Shown in pieces: positions 9,891-20,699 of a stretch of DNA of 64,000 bases (position 1 is the first letter of the stretch; every line of letters begins with the position of its first letter). The stretch lies in contig LUCM01000229.1 in assembly GCA_008360955.1 (NCBI GenBank), positions 61,534-125,533 on the forward strand, written 5' to 3'. Below the pieces are notes generated by a model. It did not search any database. It was given only the letters and a program-made list of their open reading frames with translations, and was not told where the DNA came from. The translations under genes and the position numbers were made by a program. The DNA comes from Fasciolopsis buskii (taxonomy: Eukaryota; Platyhelminthes; Trematoda; Plagiorchiida; Fasciolidae).

Positions 9891-9995
9891 GCATTCGAAA
9901 CCTTTATCCTTTTGTACCGTTTTTCAATTTATTATTTTGCAATCGATCTTTCCTTATTGCCAGTCTTATTCTTCTGTGAGAGCCAATTGTGTTGG

Positions 9996-10984
9996 GAATT
10001 CGCAGTTAAAAGCACATCACGTTGGTTTAAGTTTATTGGTTACAGGAAATCGCACTGAATCTGTGGCTTTGCTGCCCGAGTGTATCTGTTTCGGAAATCC
10101 GCACCGAATAGATAATCGATTGCCTACGTAATCAAACTTTTTCGTTTGTTTTGTCAAGTTCTTTACCTCAGGCATAATTCCACATATTAGTCTCTTCCTG
10201 GATATATTCGCAAAGCAAAAGTCGACACATACTATATAATAATGTAACAGGGATTTTGTAGAAAGTCAGTGACGAAACGCCCTCGATTAGTTGGTATTCT
10301 GGTTTATTATGGAGGAGTCCAGAGCTCATTGATATTTATACGGCACATAGTCAAAATCGCCGGGGGATGCTCAGTTATTCAGGACATGGATCTCACGTGA
10401 ACATGGTTTAAAAAAGGACGATATAGACGATGGAGTGAGGTCTGGGGACTGTGGTTTGTTTCAGTGCTCAGTAAACGTGTGAGCCATCCTCTCGCTTTCT
10501 TTTCACACCGATGCTGTGACCAAATTCCAGCGCGATGAGTCTGTCTCGGCCCTTGGTGTTTGCTAATGGAGATGCGGAGGCGTGGGTGGCTGTTTGAAAG
10601 GACTGCAGTGTCCAACGCCGTGAAACGCGGCACCCGTGCTGGCGACACGGCATGTTGCTTTCTTGGAGTACGAAGGCCGTTTACATCCTGTCAGGAGTAA
10701 CTATCCCGACATATCAGCAAATACGTCCGGATTTGATAACTGGGTTCGAAAAAGGTGACTGCGAGAAAGCAATGCAGCGGTTCAACGCGGCTCAGCGTCA
10801 CTCGGCCCAATACCCGTTGACTTCGTTTCAGTAGCAGAGACGCCAGGTATCGAACGGCCTACCGGAGGCAAACTAAGAGAATATCCTGCATCTCGTCTGC
10901 AAACGATTCTGCTGTCGGTCGATTGCCCTCCATTCGTTGTGGTCGTATCCCCCCTTATATTATGAAAGATACCACTGAATTGTT
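9996..10984. other. Unassigned stretch; low-complexity of evidence for any gene
   Basis: Between the RTE derivative and the second CR1 copy there are overlapping ORFs on both strands at 10379-10834. Their dense CG-containing sequence differs from the AT-rich surroundings. I cannot name a protein from them. A TGTAACAGGG at about 10244 could be the start of a solo LTR, but I found no matching end or second copy. Confidence 0.35.
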
Positions 10985-12001
10985 TTTCTTCAAGAAGCCA
11001 AGAAAAATGACACGAACAATAAAGGAGAAGGAGAAAAGTACACCGGTAAACAAAAAGCACATGGTGTTTTGTCTAACCTGAAACTGCTGCAGTTTTTCTT
11101 GTGCGAAGGTAGTTGCTCTTCACAAGTAAAGTTGTGGGATGACATCTCAAGGTCCTATCACCATCAATTTCCAAGTACTGGCCAAAATCTACCCCAGTGG
11201 GTAGCTTTGTTATTGAGAGGGAGGTCAGACGAGTAAGCGTACCAAGGAGAAGGGAACAGACGCTCGACACATTTTGACAAGCTAGAATTTAAACTGAAAC
11301 GAACAGGGAACTCGTGAATGAGAGAAAAGTTGCTGGAAAATTTAAGGAAGCCCTTATTTCCAGATAGTTTGATAAAACAAAATTATCAGGATATCCGAAT
11401 TATTGATCAGTGGAATTTGTAAGCAGATCGTTAGTATGTGTTGAGATCTAATATGGAGAGAGAACAGCTCCCTGGAGAATTCTGAAATTAGTTGCCAGTG
11501 ATGTAGATATTTTACGGCCGACTCGTGCACAGAGTTCTGTTGGTGAAAATGTCTGAAATCGATAACGAGAGACTGCTGGTAAAACGGAACTGCTGTGGTT
11601 TGTGAGGAAGTAAGGATCGTGGAATGGAGTCAAATGCCGAGGAAAATTTAAAAATAACGCATCAGACATTTCCCGGATGCAACCAAGGAATTGATGTTAT
11701 TATGAACGCGAGAAGCCACAGCATCCAAAATGGACCCGTTTGGCTAATGGGCAAGACGAGGGGGGCCTTCTGGCACTAATAAAGCTTAGACGTCTTCCGA
11801 TGGCACGTTGCTTTAGCCTTAGACCGCAGAATGTAAGAGCACTGGGATGAAAACTTTTGGCTCGAATAAAGCAATCAGTAAGTTTTGGAATGGACAAAAT
11901 GTTGACGGGTCTCCCTCTGTCGGTAATGGAATGTGCAGAGAGAAATATAAGGAAGAGAAGTAAATGGATGCGTGAGTGCACCGGCATCGTTCTTTAGAAG
12001 C
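10985..12001 (-). mobile_element. CR1-type retrotransposon copy B, 3' part (split by an RTE)
   Basis: Minus-strand sequence about 85-90% identical to copy A over long blocks (for example TCAGACATTTCCCGGATGCA at 11664 and 2483). It encodes degraded RT pieces, including FRILQGAVLSPY (11448-11669) and RPVNILSIPKL (11700-11987). The upstream side stops at the RTE inserted at 12002 and resumes at 13597. The 3' end near 10985-11060 matches that of copy A. Confidence 0.8.
11993..12001. repeat. Target-site duplication, left copy
   Basis: TTTAGAAGC, identical to 13597-13605, at the junction between CR1 copy B and the RTE. Confidence 0.9.
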
Positions 12002-13596
12002 ACATTCATGGTAGACAGGAAAGACTGGACCTTTGGGCAGAGCACGTGTCACTTGATCCCCCAACGGAAGTGGAAGTGCAGTCGAATATTCGACTTCTAA
12101 AGAGGGGAAAAGTAGCAAGCCCCGACGACCTTCCCCCAATTCTCTTGAAATTGGGTGGAGAAGCTCTAATGAAATCACTTACCTTCTTGATTCATGATAT
12201 TTGGAACGAGGAGCACATTCCGTTATCATGGAGCGAGTGACTGATTGTGCCCATCTTCAAGAAAGGTACACGGAATGACTGCAGCAATCACCGTGGGATT
12301 AGTTTAATTCCGATAGTTACTAAGATGTTTGTTTCCATAATGCTGTGCCGTTTGACACCGATTCGGGAGAGTAATATCCGCGAACAACAGGCCGGATTTC
12401 GGCCAAGTCGAGGTTGCATCGACCAAATATTCACTCTTCGCCAAATACTCGAAACGCGCCACACGCACCGGCACCCTACGATCGTAGTCTTCCCCGACTT
12501 GAAAGGTGCTTTCGACTCCGTGGATCGAGCAGCACTACTCAGTGCTCTCCACCGGAGTGGTATGTCAAGGAAGTTTGCGACCCTGTTGCGAGCATTGTAC
12601 TTCCATACTTATGGCCGCGTTAGGGTATACTGTGAACTGTCACGTTCATTCGAAACGACTAGGGGCGTTCGACAAGGGTGTCCCATCTCTCCATTCTTGT
12701 TCAAATTCGTGATGGACGAGGTGATGGAAGATGCTTTACGAGGTCTCCGGGATGTAGCAGTCGAACTGGGAAATGGAGGCAAGCTATGCAACCTAGATTA
12801 CACAGACGACGTCGTGTGCCTGTTCGAGTCTGAAACACTTGTGGCGTCGGCCTGATATTTCAGTGAAACTGAAGTTGAAAGGTCGTGTGTACTGTGCTGC
12901 AGTGCGTTCAGTTCTGTTGTGCGGTTGCGAGACGTGGAGTTTGCGTGTGGGCGAGATTCGTCGGCTGGAGGTTTCCGACCACCGATGTTTACGCAGTACG
13001 CCTAGGGTTGGATGGAGTGACCGGGTGAGTAGTATTGAGGTTTGGAATCTGGTATTGGGTGCCACTTCTGAGAACAGCTTGTTTCATCGTATGAAACTTA
13101 GTAGACTACGCTGTTTGGGTCTGATGTTGCGTATGACGAACACTCGTCTACCATACCGTGCCCTATTTTGTGTTCCTCCTAAGGAATGGAAGAAGCCATG
13201 TGAAGGCCAACAGACGACGTAGCAACGTGGGATGAGAAAATGTACAGCGAAGTTAGGTGAAGTAGGTGTCGGACGCGTTCGTGGTTGGGGTCCGAAAGAC
13301 TGGTCGACTTGCTGGCTGGAGACACTGAAGGATATGGCAGTGAACTGTAAACAGTGGCGATCGTGCTGTCATTTTCTATCGAATCAGAATGATTGAAAAC
13401 ACGTGCGTTTGTACAGTTAGACTGTGTTTCGTGTGTTGGCTGCAGCAGCATCTTATCTTGTCCCGCCTGTGTAAGTCCACTCCCTGTTCCCCTTGTATAT
13501 TCACTCTTTATAGAAACGTGTAACTCTGGGGAAAGGCAGCGGTCAGTGAGGCTTGCCTTGCTGTTTAACGCTGAACGATGTTGATGATGATGATGA
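12002..13596 (+). mobile_element. 5'-truncated RTE insertion with perfect 9-bp target-site duplication
   Basis: The element begins within the RT region and ends in a (TGA/GAT)n tail at 13578-13596. It is flanked by identical TTTAGAAGC at 11993-12001 and 13597-13605. CR1 copy B is continuous on both sides when the RTE and one duplicate are removed, as copy A confirms. This is the expected product of target-primed reverse transcription with 5' truncation. It is the best preserved RTE copy here and shares its 3' end with 1-440. Confidence 0.92.
12046..13222 (+). pseudogene. RTE reverse transcriptase, near-complete palm but interrupted
   Basis: The frame opens with PPTEVEVQSNIRLLKRGKVA and the SPDDLPPILLK motif. 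It meets an in-frame TGA at 12238-12240 (probably a former Trp), then continues through LIVPIFKKGTRNDCSNHRGI, REQQAGFRPSRGC, PDLKGAFDSVDR, GVRQGCPISPFLF and the catalytic YTDD at 12799-12810. After CLFES (about 12831) some 255 bases present in the copy at 17.7-17.96 kb are missing, shifting the frame. The C-terminal domain (KLKLKGRVYCAAVRSVLLCG, RTPRVGW-type, EWKKPCEG) follows in another frame to 13222. The order of RT motifs and the triplet tail place it in RTE, related to schistosome SR2. The stop and deletion make it non-functional. Confidence 0.85.
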
Positions 13597-13605
13597 TTTA
13601 GAAGC
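13597..13605. repeat. Target-site duplication, right copy
   Basis: TTTAGAAGC, identical to 11993-12001, directly after the RTE triplet tail. Confidence 0.9.
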
Positions 13606-13720
13606 GATGAGCTCAATTATTTTGGTCGAACGAATTAGTTTGAACACTTATCTTTTAGAAAATGGTGTCTCTTTTGTACCTTCAACCGGGATTCATAAAA
13701 CTACAGTCGTTACATAGATA
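13606..13720 (-). mobile_element. CR1-type copy B, upstream remainder beyond the RTE
   Basis: The sequence GTTTGAACACTT..CTTTTAGAAAA at about 13642-13665 matches 2867-2892 in copy A and, more weakly, 63458-63490 in copy C. It continues the CR1 element interrupted at 12001. It fades out near 13720. Confidence 0.7.
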
Positions 13721-14575
13721 AATAAATGTTCGGCTGATAATTTCTCCATCTTCATTACGGCTTACGGGTTTCTTCTTTTTACATCCAAAGCCAATTCTTT
13801 GCGGCAAACGTCTGCTGTTGTAGCTGGTCAGGAATTGCTTGCCAGATCGTCAGGTGATTCTCTTCATTTCCTTCAGTATCATTGATGAAAAGCATCTGAA
13901 GTCTGGTTATCATTTAATTCCTAGAAATGTTGCTTTTGTCTCCAGCGTCCTCAATGTGAATGAAACAGTACAGCCGTTACAGCAAAAGTGTTTTCATAGG
14001 GGCCTACAAATATCACAAATCAGATTGTGGATCTACAATAGGTTGACATTAGTGTTTATATACTCAAAAGACAAACCACAAGCTTGGGAATGAAATCTTT
14101 CGAGAAGAATAGCGACCCAAGCAGAATTATATAGTTCTGTTCCGAATTGAGACTATCCGAAGAAATAGAAAGCTCTTCGGGAATAAATCTTGGGCTTTAA
14201 CAATGAAAAACAAACATCACTGGATGAAAATAAAGCCCCAAGTTTAAGATGTTTGGTAAAACTCCTATGTAAAGTGGAGTTACCTCTGGTTGGGGAAATA
14301 GTTCTGTGAGATCAACCCCGGTAAGAAAAGGGGTTGAGAGATTTAAAATTACCTACAGCGGCGTGTAGATCACTATCCAGCAACGGGACCGGAGAAGGCA
14401 ATATAAGAATCGAAAAATGACGATGTATCGGTTTGTGTGCAAAATGAGGCCAGATACAATTTCATATTGACGGTGTTCCTATAACGAGTATACCTGTGAT
14501 TACACTAAATAACTAGGCAGTTGACACCAGTCAATGACTATGAATAAATTGGTTCAGACTTGCCTGGCCAGAATA
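13721..14575. other. Unassigned stretch
   Basis: An 84-codon plus-strand ORF (13839-14093) has no recognisable motif. The rest is AT-rich with no gene or repeat that I can identify. Confidence 0.4.
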
Positions 14576-15024
14576 AGTCTGTGTACGTGGCCGTACTACC
14601 CACGGGTTTCTTATCGTTGGAATGTCTGTCCTGTCGACATACATCAAAGCCTTCGATGGATACAGGTGCATCTGCAACATCTGCCTTCAGCCACGCCTCT
14701 TGAGTGAAAATCAAACGAGAGTGAACACGTTTCCGAAACCAAGGAATGTGCGATAGATCCGTAATCCTGTGATTAGAGTGTATATGTTAGTACCCAGTAC
14801 AGTTCGGGTGCACTTAAGTACAGCAACAGGATTACTCTGCCAATTGCATCGAGCGCGGTGAACAGCCGTAATTATGGTTCTGAGTTTCCTATCTTTTATT
14901 CACCTTTCTTCTCCAACCAGATCGCTTTCCCCATCCACCTTCTGATGATATGCCCGATACTCAAAGCGGTTCATTTTCAAATCGCGTCAAAGCTGGTTTT
15001 CAATCTGATAGCTCATATTTTCTC

Positions 15025-16020
15025 TAACCTCGTCAGCCTCTGAATCTCGGTTCCTTCAATATGCGCACTTTAATCCAGGCTGGCCAACAGTCGTCCTTAG
15101 CTCTGACGGCGGACTGACTTTCCATTGATACATGCTGCGTGAGTGAAACACGAACACAGGATTCGAGTAAAGTAATTCAACTAATTGTGCCAAACGTCTC
15201 GTCAAGATATTTCCTTCGCAATTCAGGAGACGAAGCAGCTCAAGTTGTGGGTCAACGTGGTGTAGGAATGGTCTTAAGTAGGAAGGTCGAAGCAGCTCTT
15301 TGAGGCTCGATCCCAGTCAACAGTCTTTTGTGTGCCGTGAAACTGCAAACTCAGTCGACGTTCGGCAGAATAGTTGAGTTAGGCACAGCTTACTTGTCAC
15401 CTCGGCATGCACCGCAGCGGCTTTCAACGCTGTCACCCAAAAGAACCAATTAGTCACCCTCGTTCGGAAGAGCAAACGCTCTGATATTGTGTTGGTAGCG
15501 GGTGATTTTAATGCACAAGTTAAAAAACTGAGTACATCGGAAGCCTGTTGAGGTGGCTATCTGCATTGCCCGCTCAGAGAACAGACAACGGGGAAAGACT
15601 TCTCCAATAATCATTTATTCCTATCTAGTGCGAATTTCCAACACAAATGGCCTCGCACAACGACATGGCGCTCTTACTCGACAGATTGACCCTATCACAG
15701 TTAGCTACCGTTGTCGCGGTTCTGTCCAGAACTGCAGATCATGCTGAACCACGTACGTCGATTCGGACGATGGGTTAGTTTTAATGCAATTTTTCCTGCA
15801 GCTCAACGGTCATCGACGCAGGCCACAAACCCGATTGGCCATAGAACGTCTGTGTGATTGGGGTGTTCGCAACACCTATGAGCAGAAACTATCCGAGGAA
15901 CTAAGAACTCCGACGAGCATCATTGTAGACGAGCAGTGGGATCAAATGAAGCAGGCTATGCATTTCGCCTGTGGTCCTAGATCTAGCATTCATCAGACCT
16001 GGATCTCGCAGGAACCATAG
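15025..16020 (+). pseudogene. RTE endonuclease and linker region, broken
   Basis: Reading across frames gives LGSFNMRTLIQAGQQSSLAL, DTCCVSETRTQDSS, GQRGVGMVLSRKVEA, then the catalytic-region VLVAGDFNAQV block near 15498-15525, and ITVSYRCRGSVQNCRS (an IDHI-type C-terminal motif of AP endonucleases). Open linker segments at 15553-15747 and 15784-16020 follow, with a RRPQTRLAIERL block. Apurinic-type endonucleases nick the target site before reverse transcription. At least two stops and one frameshift interrupt it. Confidence 0.75.
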
Positions 16021-16289
16021 AGCCTCAACTTCCAACGGTAAGGGCGTGACTACGAAGCGACGACAACTGCAATGTCAGGTGTCGATAAGTTTTATGAGTG
16101 ACCATGATAAGTAATGGACTGAGGTATTCAAAGGAGTGGAATTATCAGACATCTCAGATCAATGTCAAGGATTGATTAAGCTCATACTCGACACCGGTGG
16201 GTGGCGCACGTCGGTTAGTGAAATCTTGTGCAATAGAAATGGAGAGTCCATTCATGGTAAATAGCAAAGATTCTACCGCTGGGCAGAAT

Positions 16290-18334
16290 ATGTCAAGGAG
16301 CAGCGTGGCTAGCCGCAAGCGAATGTAGTTCGTCCGATGACCCCAAATGTGAGTCCTTGGTAGGTCTGTCTTGATGTCCTAAAGGAAGTAAAATTACAGT
16401 CGTAGATTCGACTATTGAAGATGGAACGGCAACCGGTCCCAGCGACTTTCGCACAATTCTTTTCAAGCTGAATGGTGTGGTTCTGATGAAGGAATTGACC
16501 TCCTTACAACGTAATGTTTGATACGACAAACGCATTCTGTTTTCCTTGGGTAAGTCACTGATTATATCCATCTCCACAAAGTATACAAGCAGTGAGCGCA
16601 ACACCTGTTGCAAGATTAGTTTAATTCCGATAGTTACTAAGGTCTCAGCTTCCATAAGGCTGTTCCGTGTGGCACCGGTTAGCCATAGTAACGTTCGTGA
16701 ATAGTATGCTGGATCTCTTCCAGGTAGAAGCTGAATCGAAGAGATTTTTACCCTTCGACAATTAACAGAAGCACACCATGCATACCATCGCCAGCCCCAC
16801 AACCGTTTCTTCCGATTTGAAAAGAGCATTTGAACCAGTGGACTGGATAGCGCTATTTGGCGCTTTTCAGCGAAGCAAGCGACGTTCGTGAACCTACTGC
16901 GAGCATTATACTCGCATGCTTATGGCCATGGCAGGATTTCTTTATATACCAGTGTACTCAGTAAAGACAGTCTGCACTATTTACATTCACTGTTAATATC
17001 AGACACTTCCTTAGAAGAGCGAACCGTACTGACTCCATCCGACATTATCAGGGTATAGAACTTTGCCTCATGTCAACATACTTCACGTTCAAACATGAGT
17101 TGCACAAGCAAATGGATCGTATGGGATCACCCATATCCCCCATTGTAGCAAATCTTTTCCTACATTCGACTGAATCAGGAGCTTCAATTTAATTTATTCA
17201 CTCCCCACGCTTGAGCGTACGGTATGTAGACGATACATTTGCAATCATCAAGTCGGCACAAAGAGATAGTTTCCTTCAAGCTCTCAATAAGCAGTGCAGA
17301 TCCATTAAGTTCACAATGGAGTCAGAAGACACTAGTAGAGTGATCAGCCTCCTAGATGGCCGGCTGAAAATTAAGGACTGAAAGGCGCATTACAACACCA
17401 ACAACTCTTTGTTATTAGCATTGCCTCATTCACAATTAAAACCAATACATGGCGCATCGATTTTTTCGATACACTCCTTACGTCATTTGGTCCTGATATG
17501 TCAGGGTATGCTTTAAACTACCAAGTTCATTCGAAACAGCTAACTGTGTTAGACAAGGGTTTTCTATCCTATGTTCAACTTCCTCATGGACGAATTAATG
17601 GAACATGTTTTATGAGGTATTCTGGATGCAGAATTTGAACTAGCAAATGGAGAGAAACCATGTGGCTTTGATTAGGCAGACGACATCGCGTGCCTATTCG
17701 AATCTGCGGACCACGCACAATGTGCATTTGACAGACTATCGAGGGGTGAATCTTTATTCGGCGCATGCTTTGTACCTTCAAATTGTAAAGTGCTATTACA
17801 GCACTAGACAACAGTAATATCGAATTTGCTGTTGGTTGGACAAGAACTAACGAGTATCGATCGTTTAACTTATCCTGTTAGGTGCACGTCGAACGACATA
17901 GGACGACAGCAGAGGTGAGCACACTTATGTCGAATACTCAAGCAGCTTATACCGGAATGAAGCACTTGTGGTGACGGCCTGACATATTACTGGAGTTGAA
18001 AGGCCGTGTGTACTGTGCCGCAGTGCGCTCAGTTCTGTTGTACGGTTGCGAGACATGGAGCATACCTGTGGGAGATGTTCGTCGCACGATGGTTTTCTGT
18101 CATCGATGTCTACGTAGTATGGCTAGGATTGGATGGACTGGCCGGATGAGTAATGGAGAGGTTAGGAATCTAGTATTAGATGCCGGTTCTAAGAATACCT
18201 TATCACAGTTTGTGAAGTTCAGTAGACTGCGCCGGTTGCATCACGTGCTGCTCATGTCTAACGCCCGTCTGGCATACCATTCCCTATTTTCTGTTCCTTC
18301 CACAGAATGGAAGAAGCCACGAAGAGGTCAATAG
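16290..18334 (+). pseudogene. RTE reverse transcriptase, broken and interrupted by a Penelope insert
   Basis: The start matches the YRWAEYVKEQ block. Fingers and palm pieces follow to about 16935. After the insert the frame picks up again near 17515 with sequence equivalent to RSFETTRGVRQGC. The catalytic region near 17665-17700 reads with a stop in place of Tyr before ADDIACLFES. The C-terminal domain is open at 17996-18334 (KGRVYCAAVRSVLLYGCETW, HRCLRSMARIGWTGRM, EWKKPRRGQ). It retains the segment deleted from the 12-kb copy. Confidence 0.75.
16940..17501 (+). mobile_element. Penelope-like element fragment inserted in the RTE
   Basis: RTE sequence is continuous across these 562 bases when they are removed. 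The flanks CAGGATTT (16932-16939) and CAGGGTAT (17502-17509) match at 6/8 positions and may be a target duplication. The insert encodes the Penelope RT core: TFKHELHKQMDRMGSPISPI then VANLF, a frameshift, RYVDDTFAIIK near 17218-17250, and IKFTMESE near 17308. These are the motifs that separate Penelope RTs from other families. The end (17385-17490) matches the small insert at 8250-8438. It is 5'-truncated and has stops. Confidence 0.75.
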
Positions 18335-18690
18335 ATGACGTGGCAACGTGGAATGAGAAAGCTTACAGCAAACTTATGTAAATTAGCTGTCTCAAGTCTT
18401 CATGGTTGGGGTTCGAAAAATCCGTCTTCTTACTGGCTGGCGATACTGGAGGATATGGTAGTGAACCGTGGAACATGTTATTTTTTATCTAAACTGAATT
18501 ATTGATAGAGTGAGTTTGCACAGTTAGACCGTGCTCCGTGTGTTGGCTGCTGCATCGTTCTCATTTTCTTGCCTATGTGAGTCGACTCCCTGTTCCGCTT
18601 GGATATTCACTCTTTCTACAGAAACATGTATCTCTGGGGAAAAGGCATCCATCATTGGTCTTTCCCCGCTGTGACGCTGTATGATTGTGT

Positions 18691-19249
18691 CCTGTGAGCG
18701 CATAATAGTGCATTGCGTAATCTGATTAGTAGCGCTTTACCAAATGCTAGTTGCTTCCAGTTGCGTTCACGTAGTAGTAGGTTGAAAGACAGCGTTAATT
18801 CATTCTTGTGTTCGCTGACGAGCCAGGCTTCCGATCTTGTTGGTTATCAGAAAATTCTTTTTCACATTATTCAATTACTCCTGAATTTGTTGAGTTATCC
18901 GCTGTGAAAGTGGTCTACTGGTTCTGTCGATGTGCGAATCACTGCAGCTCCTTTTGGACTGATAAATGACGCGTAACCCATCCTTAACCAAACGCTGTTT
19001 TTACATTTGTCCAAATCCGTGTTCTGTCCATAGAATAAAAATTGGAGTTGTATGGCCGGGAAAGTTCGCTTTGAATCTGATTGGAGCCCGACACATTTCG
19101 TTTGTGAGACGGTTACCCTTAAGGGTCGATCTGAAGTAACGCAGTTTCTTCGAGGCTCCAATTACAGGGTCACTTCTGCGCTTATTTCCGATGTGGATAT
19201 CGACGACTCTTTCGGGCTGACCATTAAGTTTCATTGTCTCTCAAAGAAG
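18691..19249. other. Unassigned stretch
   Basis: Overlapping ORFs on both strands (18713-18907 plus; 18895-19234 minus) are open but not recognised. A minus-strand segment at 19001-19234 has a KKLRYFRSTLKGN block slightly like the YLGSTL segment of some RT C-termini, but this is too weak to call. Confidence 0.3.
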
Positions 19250-19735
19250 TGATTTTCTGCCCGCAAATTACCGGCATATTTACTCTGCCTACCCTGTCCG
19301 ATGCAATGGGCATCGACGCCGTGGTTAATTTGCGGGACGACAGATATAGCATTGGACTCATTTCATTTTTACAACTTATTGGATTATTGAAAATGTCCTG
19401 TTCGGAAGTCCAGCTTTTAATTAGGAAAACGGCTAGGGTTCCCAACCAAAGCCTTTGGTTCTTACACTTAAACATTCACAATGCAGGGAGGAATGTTTAA
19501 TTGGGAGCTCATTTACTTGGATTAGTCACTCTTCTACTCTATCTTCCGTCTGATCTGCGATGGCAAATCAACACCCAGCACAGTGAATACTTTGTCGCAA
19601 CTCTGCCAATTGATTCTCCAGGCACTTTGAATCTTCGACTTGAAATAACTAGTTCGCTGGATCATGGAGGCCCAGAGGTCGTCAAACCACATCAGGTGGC
19701 AGTCTCGTTGTTAAGCCTTGTAATTTGCTCATGTT
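19250..19735 (-). mobile_element. RTE 5'-region fragment, minus strand
   Basis: Read on the minus strand, this follows the segment at 4430-4830 block by block: CACCTGATGTGGTTTGACGACC..CTCCATG, then GTTGATTTG..CGCAGATCA, then CTTTGGTTGGGAACCCT, then CCCATTGCATCGGACAGGGTAGGCAGAGTAAATATGC. The last block matches 6955-7000, just upstream of RTE endonuclease. No endonuclease follows it, so it is a 5' end without a body. Plus-strand ORFs of 83-88 codons here are chance readings. Confidence 0.6.
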
Positions 19736-20474
19736 GCATTTGCCGCACGTGACCATTTCCAGGGCAGTCTTATTTTCATCTTTATGGGAAAAGGAACAGT
19801 CGCCTTATTGGGCTTTGGGCAATAGCCGGTCGAGCTAAAAGATAGTCAAATGCTGGTTGCCTGGTCTTGAACTTGGGATAGCACCGAAAAACGATTGTTT
19901 CACATTTTCCGGCTGAATACATTCGATGTTCCGTCAGTACAGATCCATAAGGAGTATACCGTGGATCCAGATACACTACTGACTGTTTTCTATAAACCGT
20001 GGATGAATCGGTGCAACCCGATCGACAGTTATATGTTATGCATGCCGTAAACGATAGCAACCAAATTCACTATTCTGCGGAAACTACTCCACAAGCCAAG
20101 GTCATTTGCACGAGAGCATAACGTAATGCCACCGTGGCTAGACCATACCTTTTCGATTAACTTGGTTTATTGCGGAAACTTCCGGCCGTGGTATTTAAAA
20201 TTTTGATTACAAAAACACTGCATTATTGTCTACAACAAACACGTTTCCATTTCCGCTATTTTAATGATATTTCTTATGGTCTAAAGTGAATCACGTGAAC
20301 CAGAGGTTCTTGAAATTTTCGTTAATTGTCATTGTCATTTATAATTCACAGCTCAGTATGAAAGGAAATGTCCTTCTCACATTTCAGATGAGAAAATCGC
20401 TACGAAAAACGGTGAATTCTCAATTCGTTCCACTTTTCTTAAGCATACATGGACTGAATCCTGTCTGAACCTGA
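19736..20474. other. Unassigned stretch
   Basis: A 92-codon minus ORF (20060-19782) and a 60-codon plus ORF (20286-20468) are the only open segments. Neither carries a recognisable motif. Confidence 0.3.
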
Positions 20475-20489
20475 GAAACTTTTGCCCAG

Positions 20490-20699
20490 CCCAGTGTAAG
20501 TGATGCATTGTACAATCGCTATTCATCAGAACAAGGTCATTTGGCTTCTTGGGGAAAATTGGAGATGGTCTGTGACACATCCTCTAAAATGGAGAAGAAT
20601 GATTACCCGAAAAGACTTATTACCAAGCACGAAGAAAAGAGGGAGGAGAAAGTCAGAAAATCCAAGCCCCAAAGAAAACGGTCTTCATTTTCTTACTGA
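20490..20699 (+). CDS. Candidate terminal exon, basic C-terminus (unknown protein)
   Basis: A TTTTGCCCAG acceptor-like site at 20480-20489 precedes an open segment that ends in TGA at 20697-20699. It reads PSVSDALYNRYSSEQGHLAS, later KNDYPKRLITKHEEKREEKV and PQRKRSSFSY, a strongly basic tail like a nuclear-localisation signal. I do not recognise the protein. No partner exon was found, and an overlapping frame is also open, so this may be chance. Confidence 0.22.
   Translation, partial: PSVSDALYNRYSSEQGHLASWGKLEMVCDTSSKMEKNDYPKRLITKHEEKREEKVRKSKPQRKRSSFSY

Larger units (their letters stand above)
6900..9995 (+). mobile_element. RTE derivative L: 5' region, endonuclease pieces and RT C-terminus, with two later inserts
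   Basis: The element begins with RTE 5' untranslated sequence (block near 6940-6975). From about 7215 it encodes an AP-endonuclease start (LNLRTLTELGQQAAVARVLE, then CCVSET). The endonuclease is interrupted by a palindromic insert (about 7545-8085), resumes (FYREVSGLLR-type sequence), is interrupted again (8250-8438), and ends with GLIQGCSDHRLFLAKPA near 8510-8575. The middle of the ORF is missing; from about 9000 the YPDD form of the YADD box appears, followed by the RT C-terminal domain to about 9650. Stops and frameshifts abound. The part from 8439 onward recurs at 30151-31735. Confidence 0.75.
14576..18690 (+). mobile_element. RTE retrotransposon, nearly full length, dead, with Penelope insert
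   Basis: The 5' untranslated part is loosely bounded (about 14.6-15.0 kb; a CAATTGCATCGAGCG block near 14840 is shared with other RTE 5' regions). Endonuclease coding starts near 15025 and the RT runs from about 16290 to 18340, with a 3' region to about 18690. Minus the 560-base insert, the length is about 3.5 kb, normal for RTE. Many stops and frameshifts are present. Its relation to the copy at 12002-13596 is clear throughout, but it is more diverged, hence older. Confidence 0.8.

Noticed and set aside
10240..10380. A TGTAACAGGG start that could be a solo LTR.
   Set aside because: No ACA end, no second copy and no flanking duplication could be found.
16293..16829. The longest minus-strand ORF in the window (178 codons).
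   Set aside because: It is antisense to the RTE reverse transcriptase, whose motifs are on the plus strand.
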